Assembly (NCBI GenBank): GCA_024400195.1
Contig: JAKSNC010000011.1
Span: 1 to 57,510 of the forward strand
Length of the DNA stretch: 57,510 nt
Reading direction: 5' to 3'
DNA from: Bacteroidales bacterium
GTDB lineage: Bacteria > Bacteroidota > Bacteroidia > Bacteroidales > F082
Shown here one piece after another: positions 11,699 through 20,803 of this stretch. The position numbers and the translations under genes were made by a program. Under the pieces are notes generated by a model. It had not been told where the DNA came from. It searched no databases and saw nothing but the letters and a program-made list of their open reading frames with translations. Positions within the stretch are counted from its first letter, which is position 1; each line of letters begins with the position of its first letter.

Positions 11699-13185
11699 AA
11701 CGATATCTGTTTTTCTTCCTTTAAAAATTTGCGTATCATGTTTTTTGCCTTTTCCGTCGTCACAAACGACAGCCATTTTGTCTTCGGTTCGGCATTATCG
11801 TCCTTTTTTATTTCAACGACGTCGCCGTTTGTCAAGACGAAGAAGAGCGGGCGTTCCTTTCCGTTGACGATTGCTCCGGAGCAGTGATTGCCGATTTCGG
11901 TATGAATGTCGTAAGCGAAGTCGAGAACGGTTGAGCCGATGCGCAGTTTTCTGAGTTCGCCGGTCGGAGTGAGGATATAGACTTTATCGGCTTCGTGCGT
12001 CTTTGAGAGTTTCTCGTCGGGGAAATCAATCTGGCTCTCTATCGGCGACTCAAGGTAAAGGCGTATCTTGTTGAGCCATTCGTCTTCGGGATTAACCGTC
12101 GAGATGTCCTTGTAACGCCAATGTGACGCGCTGCCCGTTTCGGCGTTGTAGTCCATCCTCTCGGTCCGTATCTGAACTTCGACCCACGCCTTGCCGTACA
12201 AAACCGTCGTGTGCAGTGATTCGTATCCTGACGGCTTCGGTGTCGTTATCCAGTCGCGGAGACGGCTGTTATTGGGTTGATATATATTGGTTATCAATGA
12301 ATAAACGCGCCAGCAGTCTGTCTTTTCGTTTTCTTCCGGACTTCCTTTGATAATGATTCTCACGGCGAGAATGTCGTAAACCTCCTCAAAAGGAACATTC
12401 TGCCTCTGCATCTTGGCAAAAATAGACGGAATCGACTTGAACCGCCATTTGATGGATGTATTGATGTCTTCTTCTTTCAGCGCGTCCTGTATAGGCTTCA
12501 GAAAATCTTCAATCCTGATGTACTGCTGTTCCTTTATCGTTTCGATTTTCTTCTGAAGATATTCAAATTCGGCGGGATTTTCGAACTTCATCACTTCTTC
12601 TTCCATCTCTTTCTTTATGGAATAAAGTCCGAGACGGTGTACGATGGGTATGAAGATGTATTTCATTTCGTTGATGAAGCCCTGCATTTTTTCCGGGGAA
12701 ATTTCGTCTTTGTGCCTGAAATCGTAGATGCGGTGCGTTATCTTAAGTAGAATAACCCTGATGTCGTCGATGAGTGAGATGAACAGGCGGCGGTATTGTT
12801 CGGCATTGAATGACACGGCATCGGTGTGGACGAAGGAAATCTTGTCGAAGCCGTCTATTATTTTTGCTACGGATTCCCCGAATTGTTCTCTTATAAAACT
12901 GATACTCAAACCTGTTTTGTAGGTTATCCCGTGAAGAAAGGCCGACACGACGCATTTGCTCCTCATACCGAATTCGAGATATACTATTTTCGCCATCTCG
13001 ATGAGGTGGAGGATATACGGCTTGCCGTTGAGCATTCGTCTGTTGTCGTATTTCGTGAAGGCGAGGACGTAAGCTTTGTCTATATATTCCATCTGTTCCG
13101 GTGTCATCCCCGACGCAAGAACCCTTTTCAGCTCGTCGTGCGCCGATTCGATGGCTTGAATCTCTATGTCCGAATACCCTTTCAT
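11695..13185 (-). CDS. Short RelA/SpoT (p)ppGpp synthetase with degenerate hydrolase domain
   Basis: 496 residues. The N-terminal HD hydrolase domain has lost its metal ligands: the usual LLHDxxEDT reads FLHGITYKT, and the following LADRLHNMRTL-type motif reads ITHRIYDFRHK. The synthetase domain appears intact: RFKSIPSIFAKM, VYDILAVRIII, YESLHTTV and the catalytic EVQIRT. A TGS domain (about 395-460) follows, and the protein ends there, lacking the helical, zinc-finger and ACT domains of full-length Rel (about 730 residues). I infer a synthetase-only enzyme making (p)ppGpp from GTP/GDP and ATP. ATG at 13185 is chosen; an upstream TTG at 13197 falls inside the -7 box. Confidence 0.88.
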   Translation of the reverse strand: MKGYSDIEIQAIESAHDELKRVLASGMTPEQMEYIDKAYVLAFTKYDNRRMLNGKPYILHLIEMAKIVYLEFGMRSKCVVSAFLHGITYKTGLSISFIREQFGESVAKIIDGFDKISFVHTDAVSFNAEQYRRLFISLIDDIRVILLKITHRIYDFRHKDEISPEKMQGFINEMKYIFIPIVHRLGLYSIKKEMEEEVMKFENPAEFEYLQKKIETIKEQQYIRIEDFLKPIQDALKEEDINTSIKWRFKSIPSIFAKMQRQNVPFEEVYDILAVRIIIKGSPEENEKTDCWRVYSLITNIYQPNNSRLRDWITTPKPSGYESLHTTVLYGKAWVEVQIRTERMDYNAETGSASHWRYKDISTVNPEDEWLNKIRLYLESPIESQIDFPDEKLSKTHEADKVYILTPTGELRKLRIGSTVLDFAYDIHTEIGNHCSGAIVNGKERPLFFVLTNGDVVEIKKDDNAEPKTKWLSFVTTEKAKNMIRKFLKEEKQISL

Positions 13186-13194
13186 ATTAAAGGA

Positions 13195-13202
13195 CAAAAT
13201 TA
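13195..13202 (-). promoter_or_regulatory. -7 box for the Rel-DUF2007 unit
   Basis: TAATTTTG on the minus strand, with the last base 10 bases before ATG 13185. The transcript would have a very short leader. It is arranged back to back with the wzx promoter. Confidence 0.6.
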
Positions 13203-13234
13203 GTGTTTTTTACGAAAGGAATGATATAAATCCT

Positions 13235-13242
13235 TAATTTTG
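13235..13242 (+). promoter_or_regulatory. -7 box for wzx
   Basis: TAATTTTG matches TAnnTTTG and ends 17 bases before ATG 13260. Confidence 0.6.
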
Positions 13243-13259
13243 CAACTGATTTTTTGGCG

Positions 13260-14768
13260 ATGGATAGACGCTTCCTGAAAAATATTGTATTTCTGCTTTT
13301 TGTCAATTTGCTGATAAAGCCGTTCTGGATTCTCGGCGTTGACACGGCGGTACAGGTCAACGTCGGTGATGTGGCTTATGGTTCTTATCTCGCTTTGTCC
13401 AATTTCGCGTGCCTTTTTTATATCGTCCTCGATATTGGCCTCACAAATTTCAACAACCGCAACATAGCGCAATTTCCTCATCTGCTCGCGAAGCATTTCG
13501 CCGGAATATCGCAGGCGAAGATTTTCCTTTCCGTCGTTTATTTTGCGATTATCTTTGCTGTCGGCCTGCTGATAGGGTATAGGGGAGAACAGTTGAAACT
13601 CTTGGCATTGGTCGGCTTGAATCAGGTGCTTCTTTCATTTATTCTCTACGTCCGTTCCAACATTTCCGCTCTTCTTTTGTTTAAAACAGACAGCATTTTG
13701 TCTATTCTTGACAGGCTTTTGATGATTTTGATTTGCGGATTCCTGTTGTGGTCGGGCATCTTTCCGAGAAGCAGTTTTAATATTTATTGGTTCGTTTATG
13801 CGCAGACGGCTTCATACGTCGTGACACTTATACTGGCTGTTGCCGTTGTTTTGAAGCACACCGGCAGACTGACTCTGAAACTCAATGTCCCGTTTGTCTT
13901 GATGATTATCAAAAAAAGCCTGCCGTACGCAATGCTCGTCTTATTGATGAGTTTTTACAGCCGTCTCGAACCAGTCCTCATTGAGAGGATTTTACCAGAT
14001 GACATCGCGGCGCAGCAGACCGGCATTTATGCCCGCGCCTATCGTCTTTTTGATGCAGGCAATAACATTTCGTATTTGTTTTCTGTTATTCTGCTGCCTC
14101 TTTTCGCTGCGATGATAAAACAAAACGAATCGTTGCAAAACCTTGTAAAACAGTCGTTTGGATTAATGGTTGCGATGACGGGCGTCGTTGCCGTGAACTG
14201 TATGTTCTTCAGTGGCGACATTATGCGCCTGATGTATCCTGAAAGCAGTTCCGAAGAGGCTTCCGTCATTTTGATGATTTTGATGGGCAGTTTCGTTTCG
14301 ATTTCCGTCACATATATCTTCGGTACGCTTCTGACTGCCAACGGTAATCTGAGGTATCTCAACATTGTTTCCGGAATTGGTGTGGTGGTCAATATTATGC
14401 TGAATATGCTGTTTATACCGCATTTCATGGCCGTTGGTGCTGCTTTTACGAGCCTTTGCGTCCAGTCAGTCATCTGTGTGGCCGAATATCTGATTGCCAA
14501 AAAGGTGTTCAAGCTGTCATTCGGAATGTCATTTTGGGTGAGGATGGCAGTATTTTTCATCGTTTCAGCTGTCGCGGTCTGGATATTGAAGCAGAATATA
14601 ACGAATGTACTAAGCGCGGCGGGAATCTCAATCTTGACAACAATTATTATAGCCTTCGTTACGAAACTTATTGATTATAAAGAGTTGCTTGTTCTTGCAA
14701 AAACATCATTGCAACAAATAAAGGCCAAAAGTCGGAATAAAGTTCATGTGAACGAAAATAATTCATAA
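13260..14768 (+). CDS. Polysaccharide flippase, MOP superfamily (Wzx-like)
   Basis: 502 residues with about 12 to 14 membrane segments, matching the polysaccharide transport/MATE-like flippase family in length and layout. Recognisable stretches are the N-terminal GVDTAVQVNVGDVAYGSYLA and DIGLTNFNNRNIAQ, and the second half with YIFGTLLTANGNLRYLNI and HFMAVGAAFTSLCVQ. It should flip undecaprenyl-diphosphate-linked glycans across the inner membrane. ATG 13260 is preferred to the upstream TTG at 13254. Chain-length and polymerase genes follow, supporting an exopolysaccharide or O-antigen role, but no glycosyltransferase gene is nearby. Confidence 0.8.
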   Translation: MDRRFLKNIVFLLFVNLLIKPFWILGVDTAVQVNVGDVAYGSYLALSNFACLFYIVLDIGLTNFNNRNIAQFPHLLAKHFAGISQAKIFLSVVYFAIIFAVGLLIGYRGEQLKLLALVGLNQVLLSFILYVRSNISALLLFKTDSILSILDRLLMILICGFLLWSGIFPRSSFNIYWFVYAQTASYVVTLILAVAVVLKHTGRLTLKLNVPFVLMIIKKSLPYAMLVLLMSFYSRLEPVLIERILPDDIAAQQTGIYARAYRLFDAGNNISYLFSVILLPLFAAMIKQNESLQNLVKQSFGLMVAMTGVVAVNCMFFSGDIMRLMYPESSSEEASVILMILMGSFVSISVTYIFGTLLTANGNLRYLNIVSGIGVVVNIMLNMLFIPHFMAVGAAFTSLCVQSVICVAEYLIAKKVFKLSFGMSFWVRMAVFFIVSAVAVWILKQNITNVLSAAGISILTTIIIAFVTKLIDYKELLVLAKTSLQQIKAKSRNKVHVNENNS

Positions 14769-14773
14769 CTTTG
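14766..14773 (+). promoter_or_regulatory. -7 box for wzz
   Basis: TAACTTTG overlaps the stop codon of wzx and lies 41 bases before ATG 14814. It may give wzz and wzy a second promoter. Confidence 0.45.
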
Positions 14774-14813
14774 ACGACAAATTTAGTATTACTTAACCAG
14801 CAAAAAAATCGTT

Positions 14814-15761
14814 ATGTCTAAGTTTTTTGATAACACATCAGTCATCGAAGCACTTTTGAAGCGCAAATGGCACATCATCATTGTTACAATTGTCGCAGCG
14901 TTGTGCGGTTATGTTTTTTCAGGTCCGTCATTTATCACGCCGATGTTCAAATCAGAAGCCATACTATATCCCGCTAATGGAGAATATGCTATAAATGAGG
15001 AGTTTACGGAACAGATGATGCAGATTATTATGTCTCAGGACATCAAGGATTCCATTATCGCCAAGTTCGATTTAGTGAAACATTACGGTATAGATGAGAA
15101 TGACCGTTATCTCCAAACCAAGGTTAACAAAAAAATAAAGAAAAACATCGATGTCTCAAAAACAGCCTACGACGCTGTCAGTCTGACTGTTTTGGATAAG
15201 GACCCACAAATGGCCTGCGATATTGCGAACGAAATGATACGTATTTACCAGCTTAAGTTTGATCGTCTCGACAAGTCAAAACGTGGCGAGCGTCTCCGTG
15301 CCATGAAACTCGTTCTTGACAATTCAAAGAACATTGTTGATTCCCTGAGAGCTAGAATAAAGGAGATAAATAGTTTGTACGGAGTCAACGATCCTGATAA
15401 CCAATATGCCGAAATTGTGAAGGGTGAGCTCGGAACATTCGAAGGTGCCGCCAAAGTCGATAAAAAGGCTTTGTCCGAAATGAAGGAGAATATTCTCAAA
15501 TATGGTGCAGAGTTGAAAAATACACATACCGAACTTGGAATAGAGACTAAAACTTATTCTTCCGTTAAGGAGCAATATGATCAGGAAATGACGTTATATC
15601 TCGGTTTCGAACCTTCCACCAATATTATTTCTCATCCTGGTGTTGCCGACCGAAAGTTTTCTCCGAAACGTTCTGTGATAACTGCAGTATCTGGTTTGGC
15701 TGCGTTCTGCGCCGTAGTACTTCTTGTGCTTGCACTTGACGGTATGAAGAAAGAAGAATAG
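14814..15761 (+). CDS. Wzz/GumC-type polysaccharide chain-length regulator
   Basis: 315 residues. Transmembrane helices near 18-38 and 285-308 flank a periplasmic region rich in helices and predicted coiled coil. This is the polysaccharide co-polymerase topology, with the typical start SVIEALLKRKWHIIIVTIVA and a proline-containing pre-helix segment FSPKRSVI. There is no C-terminal tyrosine kinase domain. It sets glycan chain length together with the Wzy-type protein encoded 3 bases downstream. Its dense lysine and glutamate content fits the coiled-coil arm. Confidence 0.82.
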   Translation: MSKFFDNTSVIEALLKRKWHIIIVTIVAALCGYVFSGPSFITPMFKSEAILYPANGEYAINEEFTEQMMQIIMSQDIKDSIIAKFDLVKHYGIDENDRYLQTKVNKKIKKNIDVSKTAYDAVSLTVLDKDPQMACDIANEMIRIYQLKFDRLDKSKRGERLRAMKLVLDNSKNIVDSLRARIKEINSLYGVNDPDNQYAEIVKGELGTFEGAAKVDKKALSEMKENILKYGAELKNTHTELGIETKTYSSVKEQYDQEMTLYLGFEPSTNIISHPGVADRKFSPKRSVITAVSGLAAFCAVVLLVLALDGMKKEE

Positions 15762-15764
15762 GCT

Positions 15765-17204
15765 TTGACTGAGAAAAAGAAAATATCGTTAATCTATTTC
15801 TGTGTCGCAATGTTCGTGGCGATAGGCTTGTTCTTTGTCGTCGCCGCTGACTCGTACCTGTTTTTTGCACTTCCCCTTGTCGCGGGAGTGCTTATGCTGT
15901 ATGTCTTTTCGTTAGACAAGGTGCTTCTCCTGATAGCTTTTCTGACACCACTCTCCATCGAACTTGACCTGAAAGATTCAGGAATAGGAGTGTCGTTTCC
16001 ATGCGATGTGCTACTTCTTGGCTTGCTGTTTGTATTCATTGCCAAGTTATTATACGAAAAAAAGTTTGATTTACAGATTGCTAAACATCCAATTTCCATT
16101 GCGATATATGCACTTCTCGGCTGGATGGTCGTCACGATGTTTACGAGCGAATTTCCGGTTGTGTCTTTGAAACACGTGTTGTCGCAGTTGTGGTTCATCG
16201 TGCCGTCATTCTTCATGTGTGCGATTTTGTTCAAAGATGTTGACAATATAAAGAAATTTTTATGGTTTTACATCGCGAGTTTGATGCTTGTTGTATGTTA
16301 TACGATTGTAAATCATGCTGTTAATGCTTTTGATCATGATGCTGCGCACTGGGTTATGACACCTTTCTATAATGATCATACGGCATACGGTGCGGCATTG
16401 GCGATGTTTCTTGTCATTAGTGCAGCATTTCTATTTATGCCTATGCGGAGACGCTGGAAGATGCTGGTTTTCGGAGTGTTCGCATTGCTTGCAGTTGCTT
16501 TGGTGCTGTCCTCGTGCCGTGCGGCGTGGATAAGCGTTGTAGCGGCTCTTATGGTGTTTGTCTGCGTGCTTCTCAAGATAAAGTTCAAATGGCTTTTGTC
16601 CGTTGGAATAATAATGATAGCCTTGTTTTTTGCATTTCAGTCGCAGATTCTTGGCGCTCTCGAAAAAAATGACCAGGATGCTTCCGGTGACTTTGCCGAA
16701 AATATCCAGTCGATGACAAACATATCGACAGACGCGTCTAATCTTGAGCGTCTTAACAGATGGAATTGTGCATTCAGGATGTTTCACGAACGCCCGATTA
16801 CGGGATGGGGCTTTGGTACATACCAATTTGTCTATGGAGCTTTCCAAAAACAAGATGAGAAAACTATAATAAGTACTTCTTCCGGTGATATGGGCAATGC
16901 GCACAGCGAATATATCGGCCCGTTGGCGGAGATGGGACTGCCTGGCATGCTTTTGATGATAGTCCTTGTTTCCGTCGGGATAGGGAAGGGACTTCTCGTT
17001 TATAACAAGAAACAGAAACGTGAGACAAAAATTCTTGTGCTCGGAGTAACGCTCGCACTCATCACGTATTTTGTTCACGGTGTGATGAACAACTTCCTCG
17101 ATACCGACAAACTCGCGGTGCCGGTATGGAGTTGCTTCGCCATTATCACGGCGATAGATGTTTTCCATTCTGAAAATGATGTAATGAGTAACGAGCATTC
17201 CTGA
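15765..17204 (+). CDS. O-antigen ligase/polymerase family protein (Wzy_C)
   Basis: 479 residues with about 11 membrane segments and a large periplasmic loop near 310-375 carrying the Wzy_C signature: RLNRWNCAFRMFHERP, ITGWGFGTYQF, then NAHSEYIGPLAEMGLPG. Family members either polymerise lipid-linked repeat units or ligate glycan to lipid A core or protein; sequence alone does not decide. Context with wzx and wzz favours polymerisation. The start is TTG at 15765, 3 bases after the wzz stop; the next in-frame ATG would remove part of the first helix. Confidence 0.82.
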   Translation: MTEKKKISLIYFCVAMFVAIGLFFVVAADSYLFFALPLVAGVLMLYVFSLDKVLLLIAFLTPLSIELDLKDSGIGVSFPCDVLLLGLLFVFIAKLLYEKKFDLQIAKHPISIAIYALLGWMVVTMFTSEFPVVSLKHVLSQLWFIVPSFFMCAILFKDVDNIKKFLWFYIASLMLVVCYTIVNHAVNAFDHDAAHWVMTPFYNDHTAYGAALAMFLVISAAFLFMPMRRRWKMLVFGVFALLAVALVLSSCRAAWISVVAALMVFVCVLLKIKFKWLLSVGIIMIALFFAFQSQILGALEKNDQDASGDFAENIQSMTNISTDASNLERLNRWNCAFRMFHERPITGWGFGTYQFVYGAFQKQDEKTIISTSSGDMGNAHSEYIGPLAEMGLPGMLLMIVLVSVGIGKGLLVYNKKQKRETKILVLGVTLALITYFVHGVMNNFLDTDKLAVPVWSCFAIITAIDVFHSENDVMSNEHS

Positions 17205-17341
17205 TTCATTGATTTCAAAATTCCGAGAAACAGAATAACGAATTTGTTTCAAATTGAAGTTATTAAATACTGTAACATATTGTTTATTAAAGTTTTACAG
17301 CCGTAGATTCGTTGGTTGACGCGTCATTGTTGCTTAATGGT

Positions 17342-19336
17342 TTAAAACTTTCCTATAATCTGTAATTTCGCGTCGGCTTTTAATTTTCCTGTCGTTTCGC
17401 CGATGCTTTGTTCTTCGTCGTATATGGTTGCGCCTATCTTTCCCGCTATTTCCACGGCATCAAAGATTTCGGTTTTTATAACGAGGTACGTCCGGATTCC
17501 TTTATGCGTCAAACTTGTTATTGAAAATGAATATAGTACATCATTCTCGTATGCGTAAACACTCCCGTTCTGCGCGTCAAACAACGCGTATCTTAATGCG
17601 ATGTTTAGTTTCGGCTTTTCCGTCTTGAAAATGATGTCATGAAGGAAGAGCCAGCTTCGTCCTGCTGCGGTTTCGTCACCGCCTGTTTCTGACATCATGA
17701 CTTTGTTCTTCATTTCTATTTTTTCGCCAAAAGGATAGGAAATGTTGAAAGAAATACTGTGCGTTTTTACATCTGTAAGGTATTTCTGAAATACATCTGT
17801 AGTGGTGTTCTTCATTTTTTCGTTGTATTTGTATTGGACGAAGATTTCCGTCTTGTCGTTAACTTTGTGCGATAGTTTTACGTCATATTTCTGTTTAGAA
17901 CTCGGGGCGTATGTCAGGTTTCTCGGCATGTCGTGCCTGATCAAGTCTATGCCGCCCGCGATATTCCACTTAGGTGCAATCGTCATAGACGTTCCGAAAT
18001 ACCAACCCTGCTCATCGCGGGCGGCACCTCCGTAGGCATTACCATAAAAATTCTGATAATTCTTACTATAATTGCGGTATGACAATGTCAGACCGATATA
18101 TCCTGTCGGTTTTATAGTGAGACCGACAATTCCGGCCATGCCGCCGTTGTCGCTTATCGAAAACTCACCATAAAGTGCCGTGTGCTGAGTTATATGATAA
18201 AAGTCTAAACCTTGTACAGTTAGTCGGTCGCCTCTGAAATACAGTCTGTTGTAAATTGTTTCCTTTGGGTTTATCCTGCACCCGAAATCGCTGTGATGTA
18301 TCGTGTAGCCAACTTGAAAATTCGATGTCTTGAAGCTTATGTTGCCGCCAAACAGCCTGCATTTTATCGCGTCTTTGGCGGCTGTTTCATTTTTGGTTCT
18401 GTGCAAGCCCGTGTTTTGCAGTGAACTGACCTCCAAAATTTCGCCTGTTATGCTGTCTTCCATACTGATGGTTGCATCGCGGCTCCGATTAGAAAAAAAC
18501 AATGTCAGTTCTAAATATTTGTGTTTCAATGTTGCCGCAGCTCCCCGCAGATGTCCGCTTTCATCGGCTGTCTTACTCGCCCTTATTTTGGCGTTCCTTC
18601 TCATCAGGCTGCTGCCTGTCGTCGTAAAGGCAAGACCGTTGCCCATTGTCAATCCCTGCCCGAAAGAGACCTTATAATCTCCTAATGCGAGAGCTTCGAC
18701 AAATCTCATGTTTTTGACGAACACGTGAAAAGACCAAAAATCAGTCAGACTTTTTTCACCGGCATCTTTCTCAAACACAAATCCTGTTTGCAGAACGTCT
18801 TTGTAATCATAATTGTATCTGAATAACAGTCTTTCGGCACTTCCAACATGGCTCGGATAGGCATTTTGAGGCTGTAAGGCTCTGTCAATCTGTGCCAAAG
18901 CTTTGTGCTTTCCGTATCTTAACAGATTTTTTGGAGTTTTTTTCGTTATTGTATTGACTTCTTGTTGATGCTCGAATTTGATTATCGGCAGTAAAAATAT
19001 GACGTTTTCTTCATACAAACCTTCAATCATAATAAGTTCTTCGACGATTTTTATGTCTCCGTAACTTCTTCTGTACTCTTTGATTTTTTCGATTTGAAAA
19101 TGGTCGAGAAATTTGTATTCTCCGAGAATGTCGATGTCGTCACTGTTGATGTTTATCTTGTTTTCTGTCAATGAATAATAGGTCTCCACAAGTTCGTTGT
19201 AGTCTGTTTCTCCGTCGCTGTCTTCGGCTAAGCTCTCTATCATGCGCAAAACGGCGTCGTCGGGAGTTTGTGCGAAAATGTCAGCCGTAAGGAAAATCAG
19301 ACAAAATAAAATCGTAATGTTTTTAACTGACTTCAT
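17342..19336 (-). CDS. Outer-membrane beta-barrel protein with N-terminal helix-hairpin-helix region
   Basis: 664 residues. The signal peptide ends near TADIFAQ. ComEA-like helix-hairpin-helix motifs at about 60-130 (KININSDDIDILGEYKFL, EKIKEYRRSYGDIKIVEEL) are followed by a long beta-rich region with alternating aromatic residues that should form an outer-membrane barrel. This HHH-plus-barrel type recurs in Bacteroidota. Its role is not established; DNA binding or uptake at the surface is only a guess from the HHH motif. ATG 19336 is chosen: it overlaps the upstream stop as ATGA, and the longer frame would run well into the preceding gene. Confidence 0.75.
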   Translation of the reverse strand: MKSVKNITILFCLIFLTADIFAQTPDDAVLRMIESLAEDSDGETDYNELVETYYSLTENKININSDDIDILGEYKFLDHFQIEKIKEYRRSYGDIKIVEELIMIEGLYEENVIFLLPIIKFEHQQEVNTITKKTPKNLLRYGKHKALAQIDRALQPQNAYPSHVGSAERLLFRYNYDYKDVLQTGFVFEKDAGEKSLTDFWSFHVFVKNMRFVEALALGDYKVSFGQGLTMGNGLAFTTTGSSLMRRNAKIRASKTADESGHLRGAAATLKHKYLELTLFFSNRSRDATISMEDSITGEILEVSSLQNTGLHRTKNETAAKDAIKCRLFGGNISFKTSNFQVGYTIHHSDFGCRINPKETIYNRLYFRGDRLTVQGLDFYHITQHTALYGEFSISDNGGMAGIVGLTIKPTGYIGLTLSYRNYSKNYQNFYGNAYGGAARDEQGWYFGTSMTIAPKWNIAGGIDLIRHDMPRNLTYAPSSKQKYDVKLSHKVNDKTEIFVQYKYNEKMKNTTTDVFQKYLTDVKTHSISFNISYPFGEKIEMKNKVMMSETGGDETAAGRSWLFLHDIIFKTEKPKLNIALRYALFDAQNGSVYAYENDVLYSFSITSLTHKGIRTYLVIKTEIFDAVEIAGKIGATIYDEEQSIGETTGKLKADAKLQIIGKF

Positions 19337-20169
19337 TCTGCCTCCTTTTGTTTTTTTATTTTGAAGATGAGGCCGCATTGTAATGTCGGACCTAATTTCT
19401 GATGTATTTGGGATGATATGTCTATCGTCAGCCTCCCGACGGAATATCCGGCTCCGAAACAAACTTTTCCGGGATTGCTCGCAAATCCGGCTCTGATGAA
19501 GAAGTCTCCAAAAGCCTTGTATTCTATCCCCGTTTTGATCCGTAATCCTATATCTGTCTCGTCTTCGATTTCCGCAGAGGTGACAACTTCATCGCAGATG
19601 TCGTAACTTATGCCGAACCTCATTATTATCGGTATCTTCGATTTCGTTAGCGTCTTCGTTTTTGATGCTGTCGGGTTGAATATATACGCTCCGAGGTGAA
19701 TTTTCTCGCTAAGATCGGATTGCGCTCCGATGCCGATCGTCGCAGCAGATAATCTGTCGTAACCGTCTGAAAAACAGAATAAAAGATAGTCGAGTGAAAG
19801 CCCGATTCTCAGATATGGACCGAATGCTCGCGCAAAAGCTATTGTGAATCTGTTTTCGTTATATTTTTCGTAACCGTATTGTTGAACGGAGACACCGAAT
19901 GTACCTACATTTAAAGGTATGTTCAGATTGGCGTTTTTTAAGGCTGTTTCCTTTAGCAGAAAACGGTTTTCATAGTAAGCCCCGATGCTCCAGTTGTGCA
20001 ACGAAGCCATTCCTGCAGGATTGTTCAGGACAGACCATTGGTCGCTGTACGTCACGCCGATGTTTCCAATGGCCAACGCACGCGCTCCGACAACGCCGCC
20101 GACTCCGTATGCACTGGCAGCCGTCATGCAAAAAAACATGAGAACTGCAACAAAAATAAACTTTTTCAT
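19333..20169 (-). CDS. PorV/PorQ-like outer-membrane barrel protein
   Basis: 278 residues with a signal peptide (MKKFIFVAVLMFFCMTAASA). The motif GARALAIGNIGVTYSD followed by NNPAGMA is shared by PorV/PorQ and UPF0164-type FadL-like barrels of Bacteroidota. The rest is made of amphipathic strands. PorV shuttles T9SS substrates and PorQ serves attachment-complex functions; which, if either, this protein matches cannot be decided by eye. It is translationally coupled (ATGA) to the downstream HHH-barrel gene, so the two may work together at the outer membrane. A clear -7 box lies upstream. Confidence 0.68.
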   Translation of the reverse strand: MKKFIFVAVLMFFCMTAASAYGVGGVVGARALAIGNIGVTYSDQWSVLNNPAGMASLHNWSIGAYYENRFLLKETALKNANLNIPLNVGTFGVSVQQYGYEKYNENRFTIAFARAFGPYLRIGLSLDYLLFCFSDGYDRLSAATIGIGAQSDLSEKIHLGAYIFNPTASKTKTLTKSKIPIIMRFGISYDICDEVVTSAEIEDETDIGLRIKTGIEYKAFGDFFIRAGFASNPGKVCFGAGYSVGRLTIDISSQIHQKLGPTLQCGLIFKIKKQKEAE

Positions 20170-20192
20170 TGGTTTCTTGGTTTTTGGTTCCG

Positions 20193-20221
20193 CAAAGTTA
20201 CGGCAAAAAAATAATACAAGT
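20193..20221 (-). promoter_or_regulatory. Promoter for the PorV-like/HHH-barrel unit
   Basis: TAACTTTG on the minus strand (20193-20200), with TTG near 20219 as a candidate -33 element 16 to 18 bases away. Divergent from the DUF456 promoter. Confidence 0.6.
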
Positions 20222-20234
20222 CAAGAGTTTTTCG

Positions 20235-20242
20235 TATTTTTG
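20235..20242 (+). promoter_or_regulatory. -7 box for the DUF456 gene
   Basis: TATTTTTG ends 10 bases before ATG 20253, implying a very short leader. Confidence 0.6.
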
Positions 20243-20252
20243 CAGAAAAAAT

Positions 20253-20774
20253 ATGGATATTTTTCTTGCAATTCTCGCTATCGTATTGATTATTATCGGT
20301 TTCATTGGAGATGTCTTGCCGGTGATACCGGGGACGATTGTCACTTATGCGGCACTTATCGTACTTCATTTTACAAACGCGATTCAGTATTCGGCGGCGA
20401 CTTTGATTGTCACCGGCGTTTTATGCGTCGTTATCACGCTGATGGATTACATCGTCCCGGCATGGGGGACGAAAAAGTTCGGAGGAACGAAATCCGGAGT
20501 GAGGGGGAGTACTATCGGATTGATTGTCAGTGTTGTAGTTTTGCCGATTTTAGGTATAACGATTGGCCCGTTTGGTCTTGTAGGACTTCTCGCGGGACCT
20601 TTCGTAGGTGCTTATTGCGGTGAGAAACTTGCCGGCGTTGATGATGAAATGGCCTTGCGTTCAGCCTTTGGTTCGTTCATCGGATTCCTCGCCGGTACTT
20701 TTATGAAACTCTCATATACTTTTGTGATATGCTTTATGATTGTGCGAGATTTAGTTATCGCACTTATTCGATAA
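20253..20774 (+). CDS. DUF456 membrane protein
   Basis: 173 residues with about four or five membrane segments. The diagnostic DUF456 features are the early IGDVLPVIPGTIVTYAALI and the central glycine-rich VPAWGTKKFGGTKSGVRGSTIGLIV with ITIGPFGLVGLLAGPFVGAYCGE. Function unknown. The frame is open from 20169, but ATG 20253 follows the promoter. A heptad repeat lies between its stop and the convergent endopeptidase gene. Confidence 0.82.
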   Translation: MDIFLAILAIVLIIIGFIGDVLPVIPGTIVTYAALIVLHFTNAIQYSAATLIVTGVLCVVITLMDYIVPAWGTKKFGGTKSGVRGSTIGLIVSVVVLPILGITIGPFGLVGLLAGPFVGAYCGEKLAGVDDEMALRSAFGSFIGFLAGTFMKLSYTFVICFMIVRDLVIALIR

Positions 20775-20803
20775 ATCGCATCTTAACCGTGAATATCGTA
20801 AGC

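Noticed and set aside
14039-14560. 173-codon minus-strand ORF opposite wzx
   Set aside because: Shadow of a multi-helix membrane protein gene; no independent support.
16431-17252. 273-codon minus-strand ORF opposite the wzy-type gene
   Set aside because: Antisense shadow rich in Arg, His and Tyr; no signal, motif or promoter.
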